Source: CAYRJD01 sp965212125
GTDB lineage: Bacteria; Actinomycetota; Acidimicrobiia; Acidimicrobiales; Poriferisodalaceae
Assembly: GCA_965212125.1 (NCBI GenBank)
Contig: OZ243045.1
Location: 372,001-436,000 of the forward strand
DNA length: 64,000 bases
Direction: 5' to 3'
The notes under the pieces were generated by a model that was given only the letters and a program-made list of their open reading frames with translations, made no database searches and had not been told where the DNA came from. This document shows, piece after piece, positions 26,016-34,579 of the stretch; within the stretch, counting starts at the first letter, position 1; every line of letters begins with the position of its first letter. A program made the translations under genes and the position numbers.

Positions 26016-27358
26016 GCCGCCCGCCCGGTGAAACCGTGCCAGGTGAGATAGCGATAGTCGGGGCGGGCTATGTCGGACTCACCGCGGCGGCGTGCTTTGC
26101 AAAGCACGGCCAATCGGTGGTCTGCGTTGACACCGACTTAGAGAAGGTGGCAGAGCTGAACAACGCAGTGTCGCCCATCCATGAGCCAGGCCTAGCTGAG
26201 CTATTGGCGGCTGGCTTGGAATCGGGTCGGCTCAGGTTTGCGACAAGTGCGGTTGCGGCGACGGAATGTGAGTTTGCGTTTTTGTGTGTGCAGACACCGC
26301 TAGGTGAGGACGGGAAAACCGATACCACCAGCCTGCTGAAAGCTGCGACCGAGCTAGGTGCGGTGCTGCCTGCCGATTCGGTGGTCGTTAGCAAGTCCAC
26401 GGTTCCAGTCGGCGGGCATAAGGCGATCGTTGCCGCGCTGGCGCGCGACGATGTGTCGGTGGCTGCGAATCCGGAGTTTCTCAGCGAGGGCAATGCGGTA
26501 AACGATTTTCTAAACCCTGACCGCGTTGTCATCGGAGCCGACAACCAGCGAACCGCCGACCGGGTGGCTGCGCTGTATCACTGGGTGAAGTCGCCGATCA
26601 TCGTTACCGACCCGGCTTCGGCTGAGGTAGCAAAGTTTGCCGCTAACGCATTCTTGGCTACCAAGGTGTCGTTTGTGAATGAGCTAGCCGCCGTTTGCGA
26701 TGCCTTAGAGGCAAACATTGACGACGTGTTGCAAGGCGTTGGAGCCGATCATCGGATTGGGTCCGCCTATTTGCGACCCGGTCCTGGCTGGGGAGGGTCG
26801 TGTTTGCCGAAAGACACGCGTGCCTTGGTGGCTGCGACACGCGACGCTGGCTATGTGTTTGACCTGCTTGAGGGCGCCATCGCCGCCAACGATCAGCAGC
26901 TAGAGCGTGTGATCCAAAAGATTGGCGCGGCGACGGGCAACCCTGAGTTGGCAGGGTTGGCGGTCGGTGTGCTGGGTTTGACCTTCAAGGCTGGAACGGA
27001 TGACCTGCGTGGCTCACCGGCCGTAGAAATTGCGCAACGGCTAGCTGCGCGTGGGGCGTTGCTGCGCGCCTATGACCCGCAGGTAAATGCCAGCCGGGTA
27101 AATGCCGGCACCGTGACCGCAGCACTGCCGCCGGAGCTTGCCGATCTGCAGCTGTGCGACAGCGTCGCTGAGATAGCCCGCGATGCCGACGTGCTTGTCG
27201 TACTAACTGAGTGGCCGGAGTTCGCCGAGTGTGATTGGGTCGCGATTGCGCCGCTAATGAAAACGGCCCGGATTATTGATGCGCGCAACTTGTTAGATCC
27301 GACCAAGATGCGTGAGAGCGGCTTTGCCTATGAAGGACTGGGCCGCCGCGCGCGGTGA
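26012..27358 (+). CDS. ugd: UDP-glucose 6-dehydrogenase
   Basis: Oxidises UDP-glucose to UDP-glucuronate with two NAD. The 448 residues show the Rossmann motif IVGAGYVGLTAA, CVQTPLGEDGKTD, VVSKSTVPVG, NPEFLSEGNAV and the catalytic Cys264 in GGSCLPKDTRAL. Length and order are standard for the Ugd/TuaD family. Its GTG start overlaps the LCP stop (GTGA), and its own stop overlaps the next GTG in the same way, so three genes are translationally coupled. The product would supply uronic acid to a surface glycan. Confidence 0.93.
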   Translation: MSRPPGETVPGEIAIVGAGYVGLTAAACFAKHGQSVVCVDTDLEKVAELNNAVSPIHEPGLAELLAAGLESGRLRFATSAVAATECEFAFLCVQTPLGEDGKTDTTSLLKAATELGAVLPADSVVVSKSTVPVGGHKAIVAALARDDVSVAANPEFLSEGNAVNDFLNPDRVVIGADNQRTADRVAALYHWVKSPIIVTDPASAEVAKFAANAFLATKVSFVNELAAVCDALEANIDDVLQGVGADHRIGSAYLRPGPGWGGSCLPKDTRALVAATRDAGYVFDLLEGAIAANDQQLERVIQKIGAATGNPELAGLAVGVLGLTFKAGTDDLRGSPAVEIAQRLAARGALLRAYDPQVNASRVNAGTVTAALPPELADLQLCDSVAEIARDADVLVVLTEWPEFAECDWVAIAPLMKTARIIDARNLLDPTKMRESGFAYEGLGRRAR

Positions 27359-28506
27359 TTGTGACGCAACCTGGGCAAAGCAAACATTTAGCGGTAACGG
27401 TGAATCTGCTTTGGCTGCGACCCGGCAAGGTGGGCGGCAGCGAAAACTATGTGATCGGCTTGCTGGCAGCCCTAAGCGAATTTCCCGATGCGTTGGATCT
27501 GGAGATAGTCGCTTCGCCGGCCACGCTGTCTAAGCACGCCTGGCTGAAAGACAGATTTTCGGTAAACGCAGTAAGCAGCTACGGCAACCGGGCGGTTCGT
27601 TTTGCCAAGGAGTGGCAGATGTTTCGCCCCGCCAAAACACAAGCAGATCGGCTGGTTCATCATCTGGGCGGCTACATCGGTGGCCGAATCGGCGCTAGGA
27701 CTAACGTGCACCCGGCGGTTGTGACCATTCACGACACGCAGTTCTTGGATCTGCCGGACAATTTCTCAGCCATGCGCAGGCAGTTTCTAAAGCGCGCACT
27801 AACGGCTGCGACAGCCAAGCCAAACGTCATTTGCGTGGTTAGCTATTTCACCGCCAGGCAGCTGGTGAAACATTTTGACGTTGAGCCGCAGCGTTGTCAT
27901 GTTGTGCCGCCACCGATAGCGCCCCCGGGTTCGGTTGCGGGCAGCGCCGATCAAGCGCAACCTTTTGTGCTGTATCCAGCGGTGACCTGGGCGCACAAGC
28001 GACATAGCTTCCTGGTTGACGTAGCGAAACGGCTTAGCGCAAGCGATGGCTTGGCTGAGATGCAGTTTGTGCTGTGTGGCGCGCAAGGTCCGTCTCACAA
28101 GGCGGTACTGAGCCACATTGCCGAATCGGGAATGGCCGACCGCTTCACGCATTTGGGACGCATCAACGCTACTCAGTTGGCAGAGCTATACACCCAAGCA
28201 CACGCAGTTGTGTTTCCATCGCAGTATGAAGGTGTCGGACTGCCGATGCTGGAGGCCATGGCCCACGGATGCCCGGTGGTTACCAGCGACCACGAGGCGC
28301 TGATAGACACCACCGCAGGCGCGGCGATAAACCTGCCCCTTGACGCCGAGCTGTGGTCCGACGCGCTTATGCGGCTGAGCACGGACGCCGATCACCGTCA
28401 GCAGCTAGTAGCGCAAGGCCGCGAGCGTGCCGGAGAGTTCACCGCCCAGCAAAGTGCGCAAGCCCAACTAGCGGCTTACGCAGACGGATTCTCACAGTGC
28501 AGATAA
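27355..28506 (+). CDS. GT4 family glycosyltransferase
   Basis: A 383-residue GT-B glycosyltransferase: N-terminal acceptor domain with the glycine loop RPGKVGGSENYV, then YPAVTWAHKRHSFL and the donor-site motif PSQYEGVGLPMLEAMAHGCPVV split across residues of about 285-310. The ending resembles mannosyl- or rhamnosyltransferases acting on polyprenyl-linked oligosaccharides. Donor and acceptor are unknown. GTG start at 27355, overlapping the ugd stop. A 14-base duplication covers its stop codon and the next gene's start. Confidence 0.88.
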   Translation: MIVTQPGQSKHLAVTVNLLWLRPGKVGGSENYVIGLLAALSEFPDALDLEIVASPATLSKHAWLKDRFSVNAVSSYGNRAVRFAKEWQMFRPAKTQADRLVHHLGGYIGGRIGARTNVHPAVVTIHDTQFLDLPDNFSAMRRQFLKRALTAATAKPNVICVVSYFTARQLVKHFDVEPQRCHVVPPPIAPPGSVAGSADQAQPFVLYPAVTWAHKRHSFLVDVAKRLSASDGLAEMQFVLCGAQGPSHKAVLSHIAESGMADRFTHLGRINATQLAELYTQAHAVVFPSQYEGVGLPMLEAMAHGCPVVTSDHEALIDTTAGAAINLPLDAELWSDALMRLSTDADHRQQLVAQGRERAGEFTAQQSAQAQLAAYADGFSQCR

Positions 28507-28520
28507 CACAGTGCGGATAA
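28493..28520. repeat. 14-base tandem duplication joining two glycosyltransferase genes
   Basis: CACAGTGCAGATAA at 28493-28506 is followed at once by CACAGTGCGGATAA at 28507-28520, with one mismatch. The first copy ends with the stop codon of the upstream gene; the second contains the GTG start (28511) of the downstream gene. Confidence 0.92.
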
Positions 28521-29761
28521 ATATTTTCTGTCCGCACATCTGGCCCGATACCGCTCCCACGGGCGATGTCATGCGGGCGCTGCTTGAGCGCTGGGCCGGG
28601 GACGGTCACGAGTGCAACGTGATAACGACTTTGCCTTGGTACAGCGAGCATCGGGTTGAAGAAAAGTGGCGAGGGACTCCCTGGCATCACCAGCAAACAA
28701 AGTGGGGGAGCGTGCTGCGCTTGCACCCGTGTGTGCCGGGCGGGAAATCATCGCAAGCGAAATCAAACCTGGCGTTGAGAGCCGCGGGGTTTGCCACCTT
28801 TGGGGTTTATGCGGCGGCGGCAGGGCTGGTGACGCTTCCCCGCGGCGACGTTGTGTTCGTAATGAGCCCGCCGCTCACGCTTGCAACTGCGGCCAGCGTT
28901 TGTGCGAGCGTGCGACGCACTCCGCTGGTGCTGAATTTGCAAGATCTGCATCCCGACGCTGCGATCGCCACTGGCGCAATAACAAACCAAAGCGCAATAG
29001 CCGCATTGCGCTGGCTGGAGAAGCGCAGCTACAAAGCCGGGGCTGCCATCACGGTGTTGTCGCAGCAGGCGCGCTGCGCGGTGCTTGAACGCGCCCCGGC
29101 AGGCACTCACGTTGAGGTAATCCCCAACTTCGCCGACACCGCGAAGATAAGCCCCGGCGATCGCGCCAATGCCTATCGCCGCCAGCTCGGCATTGACGAA
29201 GAAACCCTGGTGTTTCTGTATGCGGGCAACGTTGGGTTTTCCCAGCCGCTTGGTTTGGTTAGGGCTGCGGCCGACCTGCTAGCCGAACGGCGAGACATTT
29301 GCTTTGTCATCAACGGCGACGGCACCGCGATGAGCGAGGTGCGCAACTGGGCCAGCAAAAAATCGAATGTGATCGTCAGCGGCTACCAGCCAGCCGAACG
29401 TCTGAACGAGGTTCTAGCTGCAGCCGATGTGCATCTTGTTCCGCTAGCTGCTGGCTTGGGCCATGTCAGTGTCCCATCCAAGGTCTATGCCGCCTTTAGT
29501 GCTGGTCGTCCGGTGCTGGCCGCGGCCGACGCTGGCTGTGAGATAAGTCGCATCGTTGAAACGGCGGCTGCTGGGCTGGTGGTTGACCCAACCGACGAAG
29601 CCGGATTTGCCGACGCGGTCAGACGCCTAGCCGACGACCCGCCCGCCCGCGCAAGCATGGCCGCCGCCGCGCAACGCAGCGCGGACCAACATTCACCCGA
29701 CACTGCGGCCGCCAGCTATTTGCGTTTGTTTAAGAAACTGGCGCAAGGCAACTCTCGCTAG
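28511..29761 (+). CDS. GT4 family glycosyltransferase, WcaI/WbuB-like
   Basis: A 416-residue GT-B enzyme. The start RINIFCPHIWPDTAPTGDVM and the segments TTLPWYSEHRV, NLQDLHPDAAIATG and FLYAGNVGFSQPLG are those of the WcaI/WbuB branch, which includes N-acetylfucosaminyl- and fucosyl-type transferases in O-antigen and colanic-acid pathways. The C-terminal donor site has VPSKVYAAFSAGRPVLA. The sugar it transfers is not shown. GTG start at 28511, created within the tandem duplication. Confidence 0.88.
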   Translation: MRINIFCPHIWPDTAPTGDVMRALLERWAGDGHECNVITTLPWYSEHRVEEKWRGTPWHHQQTKWGSVLRLHPCVPGGKSSQAKSNLALRAAGFATFGVYAAAAGLVTLPRGDVVFVMSPPLTLATAASVCASVRRTPLVLNLQDLHPDAAIATGAITNQSAIAALRWLEKRSYKAGAAITVLSQQARCAVLERAPAGTHVEVIPNFADTAKISPGDRANAYRRQLGIDEETLVFLYAGNVGFSQPLGLVRAAADLLAERRDICFVINGDGTAMSEVRNWASKKSNVIVSGYQPAERLNEVLAAADVHLVPLAAGLGHVSVPSKVYAAFSAGRPVLAAADAGCEISRIVETAAAGLVVDPTDEAGFADAVRRLADDPPARASMAAAAQRSADQHSPDTAAASYLRLFKKLAQGNSR

Positions 29762-29773
29762 CTTTACGGCGTT

Positions 29774-30562
29774 ATGGCAAGAACCGCTGCGGCAAAAAAG
29801 GTAGCTAAGGCCGCAAGCACGGGTGCAGCTGGTAAAGGTTTCAAGGTAAATCGCAGCCTGCTGTTCCCGGGAGCTATGGCGCTGGTGGTGATAATCGGTG
29901 TCGTGTTCGTGTTTTTGGCACGCGACCGGCGAGCCGATAATGCGTTTGATTTCAACCAAGACTGGTTTCTGACGTACGACTTCTATGAGTGCGACGGCTA
30001 TCTAAACCAGACCTATTTGGCCTCCGACCCGGCCGATGATCTGCCGATCGAGGCGCAGGGCGACGGGTTGATTCATGTGCAGCCGTTCCACGGCAACGTC
30101 ACGGATGCGACCGGAACAGTCGGTGCGTTTATGGCCGCAGTGCAAACGCGGTTTAACGATGATGTAATCGAGCTACCCGATGGCCGCTTGCTAACCGAGG
30201 TAGCCACCGGGCAGGACATCGGCGAAGACGAGGGCTGCGCGGCACCCGATGGCGAAGGTGATCGTGGATCTGAGTTGCGAGTGTTGCGCTGGAACAGCGT
30301 CGACTCGCCATTGCCGGTCGTGTTCGCAGATGATCTTTCCGGAGTGCGCTTGAACGACAACGGTCAGGTTGTGACCTTTGCTCTGGTGCACCCCGATCAA
30401 AACAGCACCGAGATTCCCATTCCCGACACCACCGCTTTGCGGCTGCAGTTGGGTCTGGATGAGATCGGGCCAATCCCCGGCGACAGCGAACCCGAAGCGG
30501 ACACGGAACCTGAGCCTGACACCGAACCTGAGCCTGACGCAGAATCGGACTCCGGCGGGTAG
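29774..30562 (+). CDS. Unknown membrane-anchored protein with acidic tail
   Basis: A 262-residue protein I do not recognise. It has a short Ala/Lys-rich cytoplasmic start (ARTAAAKKVAKAA), one transmembrane helix near residues 34-54 (GAMALVVIIGVVFVFLA), an extracytoplasmic region with two cysteines (in YECDGY and EGCAAPD) and the strand-like segment LPVVFADDLSGVRL, and a repetitive acidic tail of Glu-Pro-Asp-Thr units encoded by a 15- to 18-base repeat near 30490-30540. ATG start at 29774. The next gene begins two bases after its stop, so a shared transcript with the pyrophosphorylase is likely; an envelope function is inferred from topology and context. Confidence 0.75.
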   Translation: MARTAAAKKVAKAASTGAAGKGFKVNRSLLFPGAMALVVIIGVVFVFLARDRRADNAFDFNQDWFLTYDFYECDGYLNQTYLASDPADDLPIEAQGDGLIHVQPFHGNVTDATGTVGAFMAAVQTRFNDDVIELPDGRLLTEVATGQDIGEDEGCAAPDGEGDRGSELRVLRWNSVDSPLPVVFADDLSGVRLNDNGQVVTFALVHPDQNSTEIPIPDTTALRLQLGLDEIGPIPGDSEPEADTEPEPDTEPEPDAESDSGG

Positions 30563-30564
30563 AT

Positions 30565-31614
30565 CTGAAAGCGATAGCGCTGGTAGGCGGGTTTGGAACC
30601 CGTCTGCGACCTCTCACAAACGACACTCCTAAACAAATGCTGCCCATCGCCGGGCGGGCAATGATCGAATGGGTTGCCGATCACTTGGCGCGCCACGGCG
30701 TTAGCGAACTCATATTGGCGATGGGTTACAAGGCCGACGGCATCGCCGATGCATACCGCTCGGGCACCATCGCAGGGCTGCCGTTTCAGATGGTTGTCGA
30801 ACCAGAGGCGCGCGACACAGCGGGCGCTATCAAATATGCGGTTACCGAGCTAGGCATTGACCAACGTTGCGTAGTCGTAAACGGTGATGTTCTGAGCGAT
30901 TTAGACATAACGGCTCTGGTGCGCTTTCACGAAAGCCGATCGGCGACTGCGACAATTTCTTTGCAGCCGGTCGCCGAGCCCGAACGGTTTGGCATTGTTG
31001 TGACTGACTCTCAGGGCTTGGTTCAACGCTTTGTGGAGAAGCCGCTCGCTGGCACCGAAGAGTCCAACCTGGCTAGCGCCGGTACCTACGTGTTGGAGCC
31101 GTCGGTGATGGCTGGCATTGAGCCCGACCGACCCGTTTCGATTGAGCGCGAGGTTTTTCCGCAGCTTGTTGAAGCTCAAGTCTTGTATGCGATGGAGCAA
31201 GACACCTACTGGCTTGACACCGGCACTCCAGAACAGTTCTTGACCGCCAATATGGATGTGCTGTCTGGCTTGCGTCCGCTTGCGCATGTGTTGGATCCGG
31301 CTAGCGGATCAAACGGCGCCGGTGCCGGTGGGACTGGCGGGGATGGCAGCCAAATCAGCAAGAGTGCTCGGGTGCGCTCATCGGTTATCGGCAAGGGTTG
31401 CCGCATTGAAGCCGACGCGGTAGTTGAGCGTTCGGTCGTGATGGACGACTGCGTAATCCGGTCCGGCGCAGTGGTGTCTGATTCAATCCTGGCGCCGGAC
31501 GTGCAAGTCGGTGCTACAGCCATAGTTGCCGACTGCTGCGTTATTGGGCGGGGTCAGCGGATTGCCGCGGGCGCGGTGTTGTCCGGCATTCGCCAGCCTG
31601 CGCCCAGCGACTAA
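30565..31614 (+). CDS. Sugar-1-phosphate nucleotidyltransferase (GDP-mannose pyrophosphorylase type), apparent CTG start
   Basis: Makes a nucleotide sugar, probably GDP-mannose from mannose 1-phosphate and GTP. The conserved N-terminus KAIALVGGFGTRLRPLT begins at the codon after CTG at 30565, where homologues have Met. Upstream in frame, a TGA at 30535 and the codons between it and 30565 include no ATG, GTG or TTG. The first ATG, at 30637, would delete the nucleotide-binding loop. Taking CTG gives 349 residues: catalytic domain (VVNGDVLSDLD, FVEKP) plus a C-terminal left-handed beta-helix of hexapeptide repeats (SSVIGKGCRIEADAVVE). It matches the actinobacterial ManB/ManC family (Rv3264c). 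The family is clear; the nucleotide is inferred. Confidence 0.88.
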   Translation: MKAIALVGGFGTRLRPLTNDTPKQMLPIAGRAMIEWVADHLARHGVSELILAMGYKADGIADAYRSGTIAGLPFQMVVEPEARDTAGAIKYAVTELGIDQRCVVVNGDVLSDLDITALVRFHESRSATATISLQPVAEPERFGIVVTDSQGLVQRFVEKPLAGTEESNLASAGTYVLEPSVMAGIEPDRPVSIEREVFPQLVEAQVLYAMEQDTYWLDTGTPEQFLTANMDVLSGLRPLAHVLDPASGSNGAGAGGTGGDGSQISKSARVRSSVIGKGCRIEADAVVERSVVMDDCVIRSGAVVSDSILAPDVQVGATAIVADCCVIGRGQRIAAGAVLSGIRQPAPSD

Positions 31615-31646
31615 GCCCAGTCTTGTGCCAGCCCGGTCTTGTGCCA
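31615..31646. repeat. 16-base tandem duplication after the pyrophosphorylase stop
   Basis: GCCCAGTCTTGTGCCA (31615-31630) is followed by GCCCGGTCTTGTGCCA (31631-31646), one mismatch, and then a partial copy. The first unit begins right after the TAA stop. It fills most of the gap to the convergent cofE gene. Confidence 0.9.
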
Positions 31647-31656
31647 GCCCAGCGGG

Positions 31657-32436
31657 CTAGCGAAACAAGTCTTCGGCTGGGTCGCGTATTATCTCGTCGC
31701 TGACAGAGCCGCGCCGCAGCCACGTTGCGTCAATGCCGCGCACGATTGCAACCGGAATTGAGCGAGCCTTGCCGCAGACCAAATCTGCGGCGGCAGCAAT
31801 TTCGTCTGCGATGCACACCTCGGTAACCATTAGCTCGCGTCCAAGAGCGTCATGCGTGCCGCGCAGGTCAACAACCGCACCTATTCCTGCGCAGCCAATG
31901 GCAACATCTGTCACGCCTCGCCGCCACGGCCGTCCAAACGTGTCGGAGATAATCACGGCCACATCGCACTGCGTGATGGCTTTGATGCGCGCCAAAATTT
32001 TCTGAGCCGAACGGTCGCTGTCGTCGGGCAACAATGCCGCTTGGCCGGTCGCAACGTTGGAGAGATCAATCCCAGCGTTGGCGCAAACAAATCCATGCTT
32101 GGTTTCGCTAATGATTAGGTCGCCGCGCCGGCGCAGCACGCGCACCGACTCCCGCTCAACAAAAGGCTTGTGCGACAAAGGGTCGTCGGGGTCAATTTCA
32201 ACCATCGCTCCTTCAGCCTTGGACACGATTTTCTGGGTGACCACCAGCACGTCGCCGTTGCGTAATCCGGCCTTGCCAGCCTGGCAGGCCTGCGAAATCA
32301 CTGCGCCCAGATCTGCTCCCAGCGTGATCTCGCCAATGCCCGCGATCGGATGGATCGTTATCGCGCTGGGATCGGCGCTGGTGTCCGCGCTTGAGTTCTC
32401 GCTGGGGTCCGCGCTGGAATTGAAGTTCGCGCTCAT
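31657..32436 (-). CDS. cofE: Coenzyme F420-0:L-glutamate ligase
   Basis: Adds L-glutamate residues to F420-0 with GTP. The 259-residue protein has IHPIAGIGEITLGADLG, NGDVLVVTQKIVSKAEG, LRRRGDLIISETKHG and ISDTFGRPWRRGVTDVAIG, which fix the family. The C-terminal nitroreductase-like domain of mycobacterial FbiB is absent, so this is the short CofE form. A Ser/Asp/Ala-rich repetitive leader of about 25 residues precedes the conserved part. ATG at 32436 overlaps the cofD stop by one base. It is the last gene of a five-gene minus-strand operon. Confidence 0.93.
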   Translation of the reverse strand: MSANFNSSADPSENSSADTSADPSAITIHPIAGIGEITLGADLGAVISQACQAGKAGLRNGDVLVVTQKIVSKAEGAMVEIDPDDPLSHKPFVERESVRVLRRRGDLIISETKHGFVCANAGIDLSNVATGQAALLPDDSDRSAQKILARIKAITQCDVAVIISDTFGRPWRRGVTDVAIGCAGIGAVVDLRGTHDALGRELMVTEVCIADEIAAAADLVCGKARSIPVAIVRGIDATWLRRGSVSDEIIRDPAEDLFR

Positions 32437-33374
32437 TAGCTCTGCTGTCTCGTCACCGCAGCCAGTGTCGCAGCCGCAGTGGCCGTTGCGCGCTCTTGAT
32501 CGCTCATGATCGTGTCGGTCACCACAGCGTTCATACCTGCGGCTTGCACCGCGGGGGCTAGGTCTGCGTCAACCTGATCAATAACCAGGGTTGCCGCTAG
32601 CGGTTGGTAGATGGCTGCTATCCCTGCCGCGCTGCATTCGTGTCCTAGCTCGGTCATCATCGCGGCTGCGGGTCCTTTTATGGCTGATCCTCCAACGATT
32701 GGCGATACCGCTACGACGCTGTCGCGCCGTTGCTTCAACAGATCGCTTATGCCCGGCACGGCTAGCAGTGGTCCGATCGACACGAAAGGATTTGAAGGAG
32801 CGATGACCACATTGTCGGCTTCGGTTAGTGCCTCAACAACGCCCGGCGCAGGTTGAGCGCTCTCGGCCTTGTCAAAGCGAACCGCTGTGATCGGCACATC
32901 ATGGCGCTGCGCTACGAAATAATCCTGAAAGGTGATCTCGCCCTGCGGCCCGGTTACGTAGGTTCGTAGCCGGTCGTTGGTTACCGGCAGCAGCCGCACC
33001 GGGATTTTTTTGGCGGCGGCTATTTCGGCGGTCACCTGCGAAAGCGTTGCGCCAAGGCTCAGCCGTTGGGTGCGATACAGATGCAGCGCTATGTCAAGGT
33101 CGCCCAGCTGAAACCAATCTTCGCCACCTAGGCGACGCAGCTCTTCAAGCACTCGCCAGCTTTCCTCGGCTCGCCCCCAACCGGTGTCGGGGTTGATCTC
33201 GCTGGCGAGGGTGTAGGTAACGGTGTCAATGTCGGGGCTGATGGCCAGCCCGTGAAGTGTGAAGTCGTCACCAACGTTGATGACCGCGGTGATTTGGCTG
33301 GGCGGCACGACGCCGCACAACCCGCGTAAGAACTTGGCGGCACCAACACCACCCGCGAGCACCGTCGTTTTCAT
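32436..33374 (-). CDS. cofD: 2-phospho-L-lactate transferase (CofD/FbiA)
   Basis: Transfers the phospholactyl or phosphoenolpyruvyl group from its GDP- or GPP-activated form to the deazaflavin Fo, making (dehydro-)F420-0. The 312 residues start MKTTVLAGGVGAAKFLRGL, the family's characteristic N-terminus, and continue with VINVGDDFTLHGLAISPDID and IAPSNPFVSIGPLL. The same frame is open to 33611, but that extension lies inside the upstream glycosyltransferase gene and is not conserved. The ATG overlaps the glycosyltransferase stop (ATGA), so the genes are coupled. Genes for Fo synthase are not in the window. Confidence 0.94.
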   Translation of the reverse strand: MKTTVLAGGVGAAKFLRGLCGVVPPSQITAVINVGDDFTLHGLAISPDIDTVTYTLASEINPDTGWGRAEESWRVLEELRRLGGEDWFQLGDLDIALHLYRTQRLSLGATLSQVTAEIAAAKKIPVRLLPVTNDRLRTYVTGPQGEITFQDYFVAQRHDVPITAVRFDKAESAQPAPGVVEALTEADNVVIAPSNPFVSIGPLLAVPGISDLLKQRRDSVVAVSPIVGGSAIKGPAAAMMTELGHECSAAGIAAIYQPLAATLVIDQVDADLAPAVQAAGMNAVVTDTIMSDQERATATAAATLAAVTRQQS

Positions 33375-34570
33375 GCGGCCGGTTTGGCGGGTTTGTGGAA
33401 TTTTTGGATTTGTTGGCAAAAGTTCATGAAGCGTGGCGTGATTTTGTGCCAGGTGTATTTGTTGCGCCAGTGGTTGTTGCCGTTGGTGGCTAGTTGTTCG
33501 CGTAGTTCGTGGTTGGTGAGCATGTTTTTCAATGCGGCTGTGAAACTGCCTTGGTCGCGAAACATTGCGCCACCACCACTGTCTTTGACGTGGTCCGACG
33601 TTGCTGGGCAATAAGCGTTCACTAGCACCGGTGTGCTAGTCGCCCAGGCTTCAAGTAAAACAATTCCAAACGATTCCAACCGCCCCGGATGTATCAACAC
33701 ATCCGCTCCACGTATGAGACCCCATTTGGTTTTCTCATCTACCTCACCAGCAATCACGGTGTGGTTGTCGGTTTTGATTTTCAGGCTTGGTTCGCCTGCG
33801 AACACGAGCCGGTGCTCAGGTTTGTGTTGTCGCACGTAGTTCGCCCACAGCTGCGCGAGGGTGTGCGTGCCTTTACCGGGCAGCATGCGTCCCACGCACA
33901 CAATCCACGGTCGCCCATCATCAATACCGATCGTTTGCGCGGCTGCTTGCGCGGTCGCGTCTGGCATGTCTTGGACACCCACCCCCAAAACCATCTGACG
34001 CTTATGCGCCACCGGATGAGTGGACTCAGTAAGACGACGCGAAGCCTCACTACTAAACACCAAACCATCCACCGCACACAAAGCCGACCGCACCGTTGGC
34101 AGCCTTAGCCCTGGTTCATCGTGGGCGGCCGGCCAAATCAAAGTTGGCTTTTGTTGGCGCGGTGCCAGCGCCAGCGTTGTCCAGTATGGGTATGGCATAT
34201 GCAGTGCCAGGTCGGCATCACTACCCGCCAAACAATCAGCCAACGAAGAACTCACCGGCCCCTGTGCGACTAGGTATTCCTGAGCCTTGGCTTCGGTGAT
34301 GAATTTTGGTGTGTTGTCAACCGCGCGCTCTAGCTCCCGCCAAGCCGATGTTCGTCCGGAATCAACATGATGGCGGTGCACGGTTAGTCGGTCTTGCTGT
34401 GTGATTCCGGCCGGTTCGGCATTTGCCCAGGTAGCAGCAGAGGTGGCGCAGGTGGTCTGAATGGTCACCTCCCAATCTGAGCTCGCAACAATCTGCCTAC
34501 CCAACCCCGCCAACGCCCGCTCAGCACCACCGGTTTCGCCCAGCAGCGGCAAAACAAACTCCAGCTTCAC
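33371..34570 (-). CDS. GT4 glycosyltransferase, tandem copy A
   Basis: A 399-residue GT-B enzyme with GGAERALAGLGRQ near the start, the donor-side segment WIVCVGRMLPGKGTHTLAQL, and HPGRLESFGIVLLEAWATS, the EX7E-type motif. Residues 159-397 are identical to copy B apart from one visible change (SDHV versus SNHV), as are blocks 14-44 and 105-124. Residues 45-104 and 125-158, in the acceptor-side N-terminal domain, differ strongly. So donor sugar is probably shared and acceptor probably not. GTG start at 34570, nine bases after copy B ends; the stop overlaps cofD. Confidence 0.9.
   Translation of the reverse strand: MKLEFVLPLLGETGGAERALAGLGRQIVASSDWEVTIQTTCATSAATWANAEPAGITQQDRLTVHRHHVDSGRTSAWRELERAVDNTPKFITEAKAQEYLVAQGPVSSSLADCLAGSDADLALHMPYPYWTTLALAPRQQKPTLIWPAAHDEPGLRLPTVRSALCAVDGLVFSSEASRRLTESTHPVAHKRQMVLGVGVQDMPDATAQAAAQTIGIDDGRPWIVCVGRMLPGKGTHTLAQLWANYVRQHKPEHRLVFAGEPSLKIKTDNHTVIAGEVDEKTKWGLIRGADVLIHPGRLESFGIVLLEAWATSTPVLVNAYCPATSDHVKDSGGGAMFRDQGSFTAALKNMLTNHELREQLATNGNNHWRNKYTWHKITPRFMNFCQQIQKFHKPAKPAA
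33376..34095. repeat. Near-identical 720-base block, copy A
   Basis: Matches 34594-35313 at a constant offset of 1218 bases; I count about nine single-base differences by eye. The match ends sharply at 34095, after which the sequences diverge. It corresponds to the donor-binding half of the two GT4 genes. Confidence 0.93.
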
Positions 34571-34579
34571 GGGACTGGC

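Noticed and set aside
33375..33611. A longer cofD N-terminus (79 extra residues)
   Set aside because: It lies wholly inside the upstream glycosyltransferase gene; the conserved CofD start MKTTVLAGG is at 33374.
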